This document shows positions 22,657 through 33,499 of a stretch of DNA of 64,000 nucleotides, in pieces. Under the pieces are notes generated by a model. The model saw only the letters and a list, made by a program, of their open reading frames with translations, was not told where the DNA came from and made no database searches. Origin of the DNA: Gautieria morchelliformis. Lineage: Eukaryota; Basidiomycota; Agaricomycetes; Gomphales; Gomphaceae. The first letter of the stretch is position 1. Each line of letters starts with the position of its first letter. Both the position numbers and the translations under genes were made by a program. Where the stretch lies: contig WHVA01000238.1 of assembly GCA_015179125.1 (NCBI GenBank), positions 62,001 to 126,000 of the forward strand. The letters run 5' to 3'.

Positions 22657-23935
22657 GTGATGACAGCCAACGACAGAATCGACATCAATCACTCAATGTC
22701 TGCAACGCCGCCAGCAGCCCCCAAGCAAGGGGCCACAGCAATCTTCAGTGCTCCAACCACAACAGAGGAGCATCGGATGATCGTGGGAGGGAGGAATGAC
22801 CTGGCCATCGTCCATCCCGATGGGTGCGACAACTGCGTGTCGTTCGCAGCACACCTGAAAACTGCCACTGATGCCAACCACGTCCAGCTGGCGGAAAAGG
22901 ATGTCAGCACAGCCATATACACGGCGTGGCCGACGTTGGTCAACAAAGTCGAACGCCACTCAGTCAGGAAAGCACAGTTGATGACGCGCAACCTGAGGGA
23001 CGAGATTGGTGCCCTGAAGGATGATATCAGGGCCCTCGACAGCGCACTCGAGACCGAGCGCGGCAAAACACGAGACCTGGGTAAACTGGTCCAGGACCTA
23101 TAGCGCAAGCTCGCGAAAACGAAGTGAGCAGAACCCGGCCCACGACAAGTGGTGGCCCATCATCTCGTGCGACAGCCCCATTGCCGTTGCACGCCAAAAC
23201 AGGGCTGGCGGATCGAATCACCACCCCTAACCCCAACCCGGGCCAATCCGCGCAGGCCTGAAGGTGCGGATCACCAGCCCACCCAGCCCGTCATGCGCGG
23301 GCCCCAGTGAGCCCCCAGCGTCAACAGTTGACATCCCTGAGGGCTTCTACTCGGACGACCCGGATCTCGAGCACTACGATCTGGACAGCCCAAGGCACGT
23401 CTCAAAGAAAAGATGTGCCCGGGGTTACGAGCAGCTCATAACCTACAACCCCATTGGTGACCTGTGCAAGCACGTCACCGATGAGTACCTGGCACAGTCG
23501 CCGAGTCGTAGCGTGAATGACCCGGCACTGGGGATGGCGCTGGCAGCAGCTCAGAACGAGTACCTCGTGGCCGATCAAGAGAGGGCCAGACGAGCGGTCT
23601 TTAGGCCCGCGCCATCGGTGACATTGCCCCACCGGTGATGACAGTTCCCAACCCTCTCCCAGGGGAAGGGGAGCTCATGCCCCTCGGGGACCCTCTGTTC
23701 ACTGTGACGGGCCGCTTTCCGCGGCCCCTCGGGAAAAAGACACCGTTGTGAGCCGAATGGTTCGACCTCTGCGACACCACAGAGCAGAGGTTTCAGGACC
23801 TCCTGAAGGAGGCCAGGGAGACGCCAACATGCTCCCACATGCGTGGGATGGTGACCACGATGAGACGGGCCTGGGAGGAGGCCCGGCCCAGTGGCTGCTC
23901 CAACACACTGGCTTGATGCTGATGCGGTGATTATC
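22657..23935 (+). pseudogene. unrecognised ORF downstream of gypsy-D pol
   Basis: Three forward pieces probably belong to one broken gene. 22657-23103 (148 codons) has a polar N-terminus, a VHPDGCDNC-type Cys pair and a helical coiled-coil end (LRDEIGALKDDIRALDSALE), then a TAG. 23264-23638 is acidic (FYSDDPDLEHYDLDSP). 23639-23925 encodes WFDLCDTTEQRFQDLLKEAR and a few Cys residues, with a TGA at about 23748. I do not recognise the family. Its position just after pol suggests either an accessory ORF of gypsy-D or the gag region of another copy. The right end is cut by the Tnp2 gene remnant. Confidence 0.45.
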
Positions 23936-24449
23936 CGCACAAGATCACAGAAGTGTCGATAGTATTTTCCATTTGGAAAATGATTTCATAGAAGTATGGG
24001 ACCAAGGCATTGAAACCAAAAAGACATATACTCAGCTTTGTACTTGGATTTTGTGATGTCTGGCATTGCTCCTACAAAATCTGATGGTATTGTTTTGTAA
24101 GCTCCAGTGGTTTCAAGACTGATGACCTCCCAGATGTGAGGGGCGATCCAATAACCTGGATCCACCAATGGGATATGCTGGAGCTTACATGATCTGACCC
24201 AATGATCAAGTAGCATCGGGCATAGGTTTTCAAATAATAAGTGCATTATATCATGGGGGAACCCATGAGGGAAGTGAACCGACGGCAAGCATAGAATCAT
24301 TGAGAGCCGATTAATGCCATACTCCATGCCAATATCGATCTGGCCACCAATGGTATTATCCTGATTCATCGCTGTGAGATGTTCCAGCAGATTAGTGGGG
24401 GTACGAGGGGGCAGGTTTCATGGATCATATAGGTCCTTTGTGGGCTGCC

Positions 24450-24473
24450 CATATGGGTGTCATTCTGCACAAA
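24450..24473 (+). repeat. left TIR of the 5.47-kb element
   Basis: Twenty-four bases match the reverse complement of the right end exactly. Inward of these, this copy has CACATGCGTGTGC where the right copy has CACGCGCGCGTGC; those differences are CpG to TpG or CpA. Confidence 0.8.
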
Positions 24474-25102
24474 TATTAAATTCCACATGCGTGTGCGCCA
24501 GAGTATGGGCCCACATGGGTGGTTGAGGGTGGTTAGGTGTGATGAGGATAAGCTAACAGTAAATCATCATGCCGACACGCCGAGCAACCACGGGTGTACT
24601 TGCAGCTGCCATGGGACGATTCTAAGAAGATGGCATCTTTTACAAATGAAAGGGATTTATTACGTTGAAGTAACAAGATTAAAAGTGTAATACTAGTAGC
24701 TGTAAATAAAAGAGAAAGCAACGAGTGACTTATTTAAATAAATAAGATGCGCAAATTAGGCTGAGGGTAAATTATCCAAGAAAAAAAAAAAGGAACTAAA
24801 AAGATTGTGTGCTTCAAAGTTTATTATACTAGATCAGGTCATCCCAAGGATTATCCGCTGTTGTTTTAATTGGACTGTTAAATCCACCAAGCTTAGGATT
24901 CTTCATCGTTGCCTTGAAAGCATTGAATTGTGCTTCGACTGTGGGGGTAGAGAGTCGCTTAGGGAGTGCTGAGTCCAGAGCTGTTATTTCTTGCGGGTGG
25001 GAAGAACTAATGTTGATGGTGACCCTTGCTCACTATCGGAGCTAATGACATATACATTATCTGGTCCTAATCATACAAGTCAATGCATGCTCCAGCTGTG
25101 GA

Positions 25103-26210
25103 TTAAAAGAGCATACCTGATTTGATTTCTTGAGCATTTTCGATGTCAGAGGACCATTGGAAGTCATCATTGTCATTCGGAATTGGAGTGGCAGTGTAGG
25201 ATTTAGAAGTGCGTTGCTTCTTTGAGCACGTATAATGCCTGTGCACAAGTTCGGGTTCGTCCTCAAGCTCTGCATCTGCTATGGGTACCATTAATGAAGT
25301 CTGCTGCCATCTTTTAAGGTAGTAATGGATATACTTCCAAGCTGAGCGCTTTGATGTTGACACACCCTTTCCTTCCAGTTCGTGTATGACGTCGCTCAAC
25401 TGTTTTCGGGACACTGGCCATGATTATCAGACAACACTGTGGACACGTTCAGATGTTCAAGGCGTACCAAGGTATAGCTTACTGTCTTGCCAGCCTTTAC
25501 TCTTACCCCCTTTTGCGTCTACAAAGTCATATCCGTCGGGAACTTGTCGGGAACTTCACGATGCAGGGAGAGGCGCGAGTGGCTTGCTTTCAGCAGGCAC
25601 CAGGTAACTTCACCTCCATCCTTTGCAACTTCATCCATATACTCAAAGGCAATAGGTAGCATCTCCCGCAACCATTCATCAAGCTTCCGATGGGACCACT
25701 GGTTTGAGAGTTCCAATTCGCCAGGACTGCCAAATATAGCAAAACCAGCCTTGCTTAGCTGATCAATACGTTGTAAGTTCGGCTCTGCTGTTTCATTCAG
25801 TTTCCCCATATCCTATGATCTCAAGGTAAGTCTTATAATTAACTCAGGAAACCTTTTTCTCACATCCATTCCTTTGGGCATCACTGTCAGCTGTCGCACA
25901 CTTATTGGTATCTCTCCACCATTGCTACGTTTCTGTTTTCGGCCCTTACCCCCTTTCCGACACTGCGTATATCTTGATTAGTGGACATCAAATAAATATT
26001 TCAAAGTAAGTCATACCTTACTACTACTGCCCTCATTGTCACTGACTGCCGTCTTCTTGAAGCCAGCAATTGCTTCCCGACATGCATCATCCTCGCTTGC
26101 ACGACCCTTCCCCTTCATGTTCGATTTCACGGCACCACCCACAGCAGCGGCCTGCGCTGTGAATGTTGAAAGTAAGTCTTCAAATGATTGGTTACCTGTC
26201 GATGACTGAG
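25103..26210 (-). pseudogene. unrecognised intron-containing gene of the TIR element
   Basis: The minus strand shows a series of coding-like pieces separated by plausible introns: a basic segment (SNMKGKGRASEDDACREAIA, ~26120), a Lys/Arg-rich segment (CRKGGKGRKQKRSNGG, ~25950), then 25809-25519 (NETAEPNLQRIDQLSKAGFA, WSHRKLDEWLREMLP, WCLLKASHSRLSL) and 25414-25103 with an acidic tail. An 11-bp tandem duplication (GTCGGGAACTT, 25535-25545 and 25546-25556) shifts the frame inside the third piece; past it the other frame reads GYDFVDAKGGKSKGW. I cannot name the family. The basic N-terminus suggests a nuclear protein. It is broken in this copy. Confidence 0.5.
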
Positions 26211-26655
26211 CAGGTGATGCAGTACGATCTGGTATTCAATGCCACGTGATTGTGTGCAAGCAGCCGGCGCAACTGCTTGCCTCATTAACCCCAATATTTG
26301 CCTTTGGAACAAAGTGTGGACATGAGCAGAGGGTACCATCCTCTGCTCCAGAGTGTTTGCACTTTTGGGCCATGGACTGGAAGTAGAATAGTGAAAGCAA
26401 GAAAGGGTGTGAAGTGCTCGGTTTGTGACGGCATATAAATTTTCATGCGTAGCCATGCATGTCTCGTTCACTCGCATCTTAATATAATGTAGTTTTGAAA
26501 GACAACACTATGGGCTCTGAAATTTACAACAATGGGATGAGACGTTGTGAAGCATAGTCTATCACACATAATAACTTTTCGATGAACGAGAATATTCTTG
26601 ATGATCTGAAATGTACAGTACGTATTGGAGTTGAGTACAAGGTAAATTATGCCTA

Positions 26656-28703
26656 CTATATGTCTTCTAGTTGATATACTAGTGTTTGCATAATATGAAG
26701 CCCTTGCGACCATACCACAGCACGAGAGTACCAAATAGACTCTGGTAGCTCTACAACCAGTTCTCGAGCCCGACATCCCACGCAGATAGTCTCGTATTCC
26801 TGATAGCCATCCTCCCACTCAGCTGCTATCACTCCGTACCCATCAGGGATTAATCCTGTCCCACGAGCTTGATCAAGTGCTGCAAAAATATTGCCTCATG
26901 AAGTGGATTGCTGAAAGGTGGCTGGCTTCGAGGGACACATATGGCAGGATGATTAATATTGGCTTGAACGTCCATTGCCAACTGGTCTTGTAGTGCGTCA
27001 TGATTCTCATACTCATCGCCAACTTCTGAGTCAGAAACACTGCTATCTGTGTAGGTGTCAGCAGCCGGAAGTGACTGTGAGTCATCATCCATGTCCAAAT
27101 CTTCTTCGTCCGGTGGATGACCAGCCCCTGTCAGACCTGCATGATGGACAATGGAGCCATGTGTTGAATAATACCTCTGAAGTGTGTCTGGATGGATGTG
27201 GTCATACTCGGAGACCATCGTGCCATGTTTGGCATTACTAAGAAACCGTATATCCTACAGAAAATGTCAGTCATTAATTACTATTGAAGAACTTAACACT
27301 TGCAAGCAGGCTTCTGTTATTGGTACTAGACATCAGGTGATTGTTCCAACCATCTTTGAACGCATCGCAGTCGGTGTTTATGAGGTCAAGGAAAAGCTCC
27401 TGTAAGAGCCATAGATGATGAGGGTTGAGGCGATCCAGATGATGTAATTTTTCATGGCGAGCAAAAAATGCTTGCCAACGGCGGCTGAACTGAGTTGCAA
27501 CTTCGACCCATATTCACTCAGTACAAGTGTTATGAGTTGACCTAAACAAGAAATGAACACTGATAGATAAATATGCGCAAAATAACTTACGACCCCCACA
27601 TAAAGGAGCCACGTGATGGTCCACGGTGCATTATCATCCAAATGGCAAGCTTGATATTTTCACCGCCACGATCTCCATGGACACGTGATGGACAGCCATA
27701 CTCAGTTACTGCATTCAAAAACAAGTCCAAGACGGTAGTAGCACGATTATTGGTGCTGGCACGCAGTGCAACCACCTGTTCTTAGTGTGAGTATGAAATA
27801 TTTATGTTGCGAAACTACATACTGTGTGATCATGTCCGTCTACGCCTCCATGAATAACAATTCCATACTGGATCAGTTTGTGCAAGCCATCGAAGTGCCA
27901 AACGGTATTTCACATGGTGGAAACATATTTGCGGCGTAGGAGCGTATCATGTTGGTGGAGCGCCTGTCCGAGGCCGTCAACTCATTGCAGTAATTTTCGG
28001 ACACACTCCTTCTGTATCCGTACACCATGGCGACCTAGGAATCCCATTGTATATCAAAGTCCAGAGTTTGGATGAAGCTGCTTGTAGAGTTTAAGTAGGA
28101 GATCAAGATCTATATCATTGAGAGTAGAGAAGCGTCGGCTGAGTCCCATTTCTTGCAGCTTGTACCTCAAAGTGTTCCGGTGTATTCCTAAGAGCTGTGA
28201 GAGAAGTTGTAGACTAAGGCGGCGATTCCCAGATACCGCATCCTGCATCCACTCCATGTTCAGTCGCTTTGTTGGCCGGCCAACCCGTCCGATATGGATA
28301 GTGGTGACAAGTTCCATCCTAGATACAGTATTTGGCTCACTAAACAGGTGTGAATAAAGAATGATGACCCAAATCAGAAAATAGGAAAGACGTACTTGTC
28401 CTCTGCTCCTTTTTGAGCGATTGCCAGCTCCACCAGTAAATGACCTAGACATTGTGCACATGTCTTAAGCCATGGTTCTGGTAGCTGAGTAGGTCCCAAG
28501 TTCCCCAAGAGGTGGAAAATACGTCCTTGTATGAAATCTAAGTGGTATTTGATATGCAGCGAGTCACCATCCTCACGGTGGAGCACACGTAAAGCTTGCA
28601 AATATGACCTAGAAATAACCTGATGAGCTCTGTTGATGTTGTGTCCCCACCTGCTTGGTGGACCTGGACCTGGCAAATCTGGGAATGTGGGTAGGAGGAC
28701 CAT
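26656..28703 (-). pseudogene. integrase-core (rve-fold) DDE gene with helix-turn-helix
   Basis: Intron-containing gene on the minus strand. Exon 1 (from ATG 28703) is joined by a 56-nt GTACGT...TTTAG intron to an exon with a homeodomain-like HTH (GRPTKRLNMEWM, LLSQLLGIHRNTLRYKLQEM). Later exons give WHFDGLHKLI, VVALRASTNNRATTVLDLF, VHGDRGGENI, SFMWGSSTHN, TE-IWVEV and the C-terminal GAGHPPDEEDLDM. The catalytic triad would be D (HFDG), D (GDRGGEN) and E (TE before IWVEV). Further introns have in-phase GTATGT, GTAAGT and a GC-type donor. Four TGA codons (28054, 27982, 27910, 27514) break it, and a 1-nt loss near 26880 shifts the end. I recall similar intron-rich integrase-core proteins in Agaricomycetes. 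It is the best transposase candidate of the element. Confidence 0.72.
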
Positions 28704-28799
28704 GTGTGCGACAGGTATCGGAGTTTATTTTGACTTCCTTTACTTGTCACCATTGCTTCTCAAAGTTCTACCTGCAGTTTTCTACTAATACCATAGATA

Positions 28800-29760
28800 A
28801 TGACAGTCATTACTCGCCATAGTGAGTTTTACCTAGAAGATGGTTCAATCACATTACAGGTATGAGATTCTAGTTAGATTACAAGCTAAAACTAAATACC
28901 GGTCCAGATTGAAAATGTCCTCTACAAACTCCATATGTCACTCCTTTGCAAATTCTCAGTTGTCTTCAAAGACATGTTTTCCATGCCGGCAAGCTCTTCA
29001 CAGCCCCACCATGAGGGAATGAGCGATGAAAGCCCCATTATACTGGGTCTGCCATTTACAGTAAAAAAAAATGGACTATTTATTGTCGTGGTTTATGTGT
29101 CGGTAATCCAGCATTAAATCAAATTTATTAATGGTTAAACTAAAACACCCTAGCTATAGTTCAGATCCTCCCCCCTTAGAGGGGCTTGTTTCGATCCTCG
29201 AGCTCGGAACATTTCTACAGATAGATGTCGCCAGGACTTTTGCAATCCAGGCCCTCTCAAACACTTCCCTGAACCTCTCTCTTGCACTTAGATTCCAAAT
29301 CAGTAACTGGATCGGATCAGCTTATAAAGAGCTTGTTGCGACACCAGCTCATCGACTCAGCCTGGAGGATGTGTCATTGTTAGGTCTTGCGATCATGCAT
29401 ATTATCCATTCTACACAGTCAGAAATCCGCCATCTTCGCCTCGTGCTCGCATATAACCTGCTGAAGATGGAAAAACACGATGCATCATGCAAGAGACCCC
29501 CTCTCGGCTGCCAGGCTAGCTGGGAAGCTGCCTGGTGGGATGGGTTTGCACGCCATTATTTGCATCCAGATCTCCCGTGCACACCGCTCGAAGCACTCAC
29601 AAAGTTCACATCCACAAATATTGTGGGTGTCACAACAGCCTGCAGGCTTCAGGCCGTGGAATTTATCAGAGACCACGGAGTTTTTGACAGGGAATATGGT
29701 ATATTGGAGGAGGGACTGAAGTTGCTTAAGAAGTTTGAGGGAACAGTTGTTGGTGTTTAA
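28800..29760 (+). pseudogene. BTB/POZ-domain gene in the TIR element
   Basis: Exon 1 28800-28859 (MTVITRHSEFYLEDGSITLQ), a 48-nt intron (GTATGA...TCCAG), then exon 2 28908-29060 gives ENVLYKLHMSLLCKFSVVF and KDMFSMP, the pattern of basidiomycete BTB proteins that usually read FYFEDG...LY..H...S.VF.DMF. A putative second intron (29061-29111) is followed by 29112-29760 with LEGLVSILELGTFLQIDVAR, FQISNWIGSAYKEL and the usual helical C-terminus. The splice at 29111/29112 leaves the frame off by one, so either the site differs or an indel near the A9 run at 29063 broke the gene. It points away from the integrase gene, with starts under 100 bp apart. BTB domains mediate dimerisation or Cullin-3 binding; here it looks like captured host sequence. 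Confidence 0.68.
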
Positions 29761-29899
29761 ATTTTTTGATTTTATGCCGGTCTTTACTGCTCACTATCAG
29801 ATAATTAATGGTATTAATTTTTTTGATTACAAAATAAATAATTCGACAATGTTGCGCGCGCGGGGAAGTCGCTTGCACGCGCGCGTGGGGAAAACGATT

Positions 29900-29923
29900 T
29901 TTGTGCAGAATGACACCCATATG
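29900..29923 (-). repeat. right TIR of the 5.47-kb element
   Basis: The partner of 24450-24473. Just inside are GC-rich alternating CGCG tracts (29854-29886). Confidence 0.8.
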
Positions 29924-30330
29924 CCCAGGGCACCAAGCACCAATAAGAACAGGGTAATACTTGGTATTCTGGCTCCTGTGGATATGTTCGGCTTGGATAA
30001 GGCAACACCTACAAGGGCTGTAAGCACCATGGCCTCGTAGGCATAAGAGCTTTGACATAGCAGGTAGATCGGCTGAAAATGTGATCGGGTATGCATGTAT
30101 ATTGAAGCTTCGTTTTGTGCTAGCATCATAAATCTGGAGTCTCTTGGCAAGCAGGTGGAATTCTTCAATGAGTGGGAAGAAGAATGTGTCCAAGGCCTTG
30201 GGGCTGAATGGGATTATACCAATAGCAATCAGTTTCTCAATCTGTGACCTGATCTCAGGTGGCAAATTGTAATTGACCAATATGATAGGCCAAGCTGAAT
30301 TGCTTTTACTTTTGCCAAGGGCTGGTCTCA

Positions 30331-30731
30331 CACTGGAGGCATATAAAGATTTTATGGTCTGAAAAACTGTTCAAAAAATTGTAAAGAAATTCTAAATTTT
30401 TTTAGTGTTTTTAATGTAAAAAAACTTTAACAAAATTTTGCGTTTTTGTTAGAATTTGTTGAGCAAGAAAATTGTAAAAAAGTTTAAAGTTTTTTGCAGG
30501 GTTTTTTTATGTCTTTTTATAAGTTTCTTTGTGAAAACACAAAGAAACCCATCAAAAACCCTGAAAAAAACTTTGAATTTTTTTACACTTTTCTTGCTCA
30601 ACAAATTCTAATAAAAACACAAAATTTTATTATAGTTTTTTTAACATAAAAAAACACTAAAAAGTTTTGCAAAATTTTTACAGTTTTTTCAACAGTTTCT
30701 CAGACAAGAAAACTTTTATATGCCTGCAGTG
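30331..30731. mobile_element. 401-bp foldback MITE with CACTG ends and TCA duplication
   Basis: Nearly the whole element is one long AT-rich inverted repeat centred near 30530. The ends read CACTGGAGGCATATAAAG and, inverted, CACTGCAGGCATATAAAAG. It is flanked by TCA (30328-30330 and 30732-30734). CACTR termini with a 3-bp duplication are the hallmark of CACTA elements. It sits in the Tnp2 gene, just after an intron acceptor-like TTTGCAG. It has no coding capacity. Confidence 0.88.
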
Positions 30732-32056
30732 TCACTGCAAACACCTTCCTCCATGTCAACAACATAGTCCATTCTATGATATAATCAACAGACTCACCTG
30801 AAATCCATCTGTTGACCCTCCAAATGTGATATCCCTTCCCTCCGAGAAGTATCTATGACCTTGATTAACACCATCCGCGATCACATCCAATTCAAGCAAA
30901 GTTCGGTAATTTGAACCATCAAACACATCTGAGATTTCATCAGGGGTGTGAATGTACTTGCTCCGGTACTTGAGCCACTTAATTGCAAGCTTTCGTACCA
31001 TGCCTTGAACCAAGGGATGATTGGGAGGTATGACCACCATGCAATTGGCGTGTCGTTTGCATGGTGGAAGTGAGGGAGCTTGCAAATGGGGGACTTATTA
31101 TGTGCAGCTAGAGCAGCAACAAAGAGACAACATGATTTGTTACACATGTCATAAAAGACCGGCTTGACACCTGAGAGGAGCTCCATGCGGCAGTACATCA
31201 GGTACTCGGTGTCCAGCTTTAACCTGTGTCTGAAGAACCAGCGCAGGTTTTGATAGGTTGACTGTGATAGAACGGTGCCTTACATACGCAGTGCGAACAC
31301 ACTAATGTTATCAAGATCTTGATCGGTGAGTTCAGTTTTGCCTGTGCGCCAGATATGGGCAGAAAACTACAATAATTGTAAGAACAGCAGAGAATGGAGC
31401 TGTTGCTCCCATTCATCACCAAAGCACTCCTGGAGGACTTGAATGAGATTTTCATCAGTAATCCCATCTTCAACATCCTCCTCAGTACTATCTGCCTCTT
31501 CATCCTCTATGTTGAGTGCAGCATTGGCTGGAGGCAGAACAACATCACTAGAATCGGTGCTAGAATCACTTGAGTCACCAGTAGAACTGTCATCTGTGTT
31601 GACCGCTTCTTCCTTCACATCCATTTGGTCATTCAAGCCAGTGTCCTCAAAGCCATGAGCATAATCATGGTTAGATATCGCCTGTTCACCATGATCATTA
31701 TCAGGGTTAGATATTGCCTGTTCTTGATCATCAAGATTAGATCTCATCTGTTCCTGACCATCCGATTCTGACGAGTCAATAGCAAGCGCCGCTTCAACAG
31801 CTTGACATTGCCAAAGACGTTGTCTGAGACCTAGGACCTTGAGGCAGGTGGGGATGCAATGACAAGGCTGTTTATCAGCCATAGAACTTAAGATGTGAAG
31901 AGTGGCACTTACTCCCAGTGGAAATGGGATTCCTGAATCGCTCAAGTCAGTTCAATCTCATCTAATCACGTGCTAAGTGCTCTCTTCCTTATACCACCAC
32001 CACCGCAACTGCTACTGACCTGTACCTTCAGTTTTCTTTGCCATACATACTGACGA

Positions 32057-33270
32057 AATGGCCAAAAATTCCAAGACCAAGTCAAAGCAGGTTCCTAAAG
32101 AATGGATATGTAATTTTTTTTTCAGTTGTGTTATAGCTGCATCACTCACACAACCCATCCCAGATATTTTCAACACTCTCCACTCAGGGTATTAACCCAA
32201 AGAGCCTGCTCCCTCCCAATGCCTCTGGTAGTGTGATTCTCTTGTTTTATTTGAATGCATATACTGATATATATTGGCTACACATTACTAGCTGCTGGTC
32301 CCTCCCTTCAAATCAATAAATTCGTTCAGCTGCTACCCCTGAAACGACCATGGACACCAGTTCAGATCCACCGCTCCCCTCTAACACCCTTCCTTCAACC
32401 ACCTCCATGGCTGCACAACCCAGCTGGTACTTGAAGACCAAGTGAACACTTTGAGTAGTGATGAGGATGAGGATGACAGCTCCAGCAGTGACAGCAGCGA
32501 GGGATCCAGCAGCGACAGTGGCGATGGGTCTGGAAGTGACGGCAGTGAGGGATCCGGCAGTGACAGTGGCAATTGTTCTGGTAGCGACAATGGCAAGTGA
32601 TCTGGCAGCAACAATAATGCAAATTATCAGCCCGAGCCTCTGAAGAAAAAAACACAAGGTAATTGACATAGAATTCACACTCCCAGACCTCATCAAAAGG
32701 AGTAACAATGGTGAGCCAATCAACATCATACCAAAACCCAATGGTACCAGCGGTCATGACTTCAACATTCACACACACATGGGTCTTGCAGACGATAAAT
32801 CCTGTATACGGAAATATGTGTGAATTTTCACACTTATTATTGACATTGAACTAATGCACCATTCCAAACTGGCAGAAACCATACGTGGATGGTGTGCCAA
32901 GGTGCTAGACTGTGACAAGGCCATGCCTTACCAAGATAACCACAAAATTTTAATTACTGAAGCAAACGTACATTATTACATAACTCTCTTTCATTCATGC
33001 TTTGGAGTACTAACAGTAGCCAGATACTACAACAATTTGTTGAGCTTAATTTTTTTCACACCCCTTGGAATCCTTGCCCTCATTCAACAGTGCCTCAAGA
33101 ATTCTCCTGCCCAAGCCCGCGCCAGAGCACGCAAACACGCCACTTGCACCCATGTCACCCTTCAGGTTCAACCTCAAGTTGCTGGTGCCATCACAGCACC
33201 ACTTTCCGCCGCACTGATTGCCCCTGTTGTCCAACGGTCATCGCTGCTGCCACTGCCCCAGTGCCGGTGA
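32057..33270 (+). pseudogene. unrecognised forward gene next to the Tnp2 gene
   Basis: A start at 32057 (MAKNSKTKSKQ) is followed by probable introns, an acidic serine-repeat stretch (32466-32600, DEDEDDSSSSDSSEG) that ends in a TGA, then IPKPNGTSGHDFNIHTHMGL near 32735-32790 and a last piece from 32854. It diverges from the Tnp2 start with about 150 bp between them. The IPKPNGTSG block recalls short conserved proteins often seen near transposases in Agaricomycetes, but I cannot name the family. From about 33400 the sequence becomes lysine-codon rich (AAGATAAAAA repeats), with no clear domain. Confidence 0.4.
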
Positions 33271-33499
33271 CCAAGATCAAAAACAAAAACAACAAGGGCA
33301 AACAGGTCAACAAGGAGAATCCAAAAGAAATCTTACCATACATGCCAGTCCCAGTATCGGTGTCGCTTACCATGTCCAAGAAACCTATGCTGAAAAGCAG
33401 TCAGAAAATGAATAAAAAAGCGAAAATATTAGCAATAAAAAAGAAGATAAAAAAGAAGATAAAAAAGCAAAAATCAATGGCAAAGAAAACCCACCAGGT

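Larger units (their letters stand above)
24450..29923. mobile_element. 5.47-kb TIR DNA element carrying integrase-fold, BTB and unknown genes
   Basis: The ends are inverted repeats sharing at least 24 bp, starting CATATGGGTGTCATTCTGCA, with weaker similarity continuing inward for about 25 bp. The flanking dinucleotide CC (24448-24449 and 29924-29925) fits a 2-bp duplication, and removing the element with one CC restores the Tnp2 frame. Because CATATG is palindromic, TIRs starting TGGGTG with a TA duplication (24452-24453, 29920-29921) are also possible but leave the Tnp2 gene out of frame. Inside are three genes: an unknown gene (minus), an integrase-core gene (minus) and a BTB gene (plus). 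I do not recognise a named superfamily with this combination. Confidence 0.72.
23935..31915 (-). pseudogene. Tnp2-like (CACTA/Plavaka-type) transposase gene, split by two insertions
   Basis: The N-terminal exon starts at about 31885 (MADKQPCHCIPTC), has an acidic, serine-rich middle and runs to 31367. Next come LMYCRMELLSGVKPVFYDMC, a Cys-rich CCLF...SPICKLPHF segment (31198-31090) and the STDGFQ block (30800). After an intron whose acceptor is disrupted by a MITE (30331-30731), the core NYNLPPEIRSQIEKLI, LLCLRGHGAYSPCRCC reaches 29924. Coding resumes at 24449 with DLYDP, NLPPRTPTNLL and HGFPHDIMHLLFENLCPMLLDHW, ending at 23935. These blocks are typical of the Tnp2 transposase of fungal CACTA-like elements. 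TGAs occur at about 24413 and 23973. Removing 24450-29923 plus one CC restores the frame at that site. No terminal repeats for this parent element are identified. Confidence 0.8.

Noticed and set aside
29920-29921. TA duplication making the 5.47-kb element Tc1/mariner-like
   Set aside because: Possible because CATATG is palindromic, but it does not restore the Tnp2 frame, and the internal gene has an rve-type integrase pattern. Kept only as an alternative.
30357-30705. AT-rich hairpin as a replication origin or terminator
   Set aside because: CACTG ends and a TCA duplication identify it as an inserted MITE.
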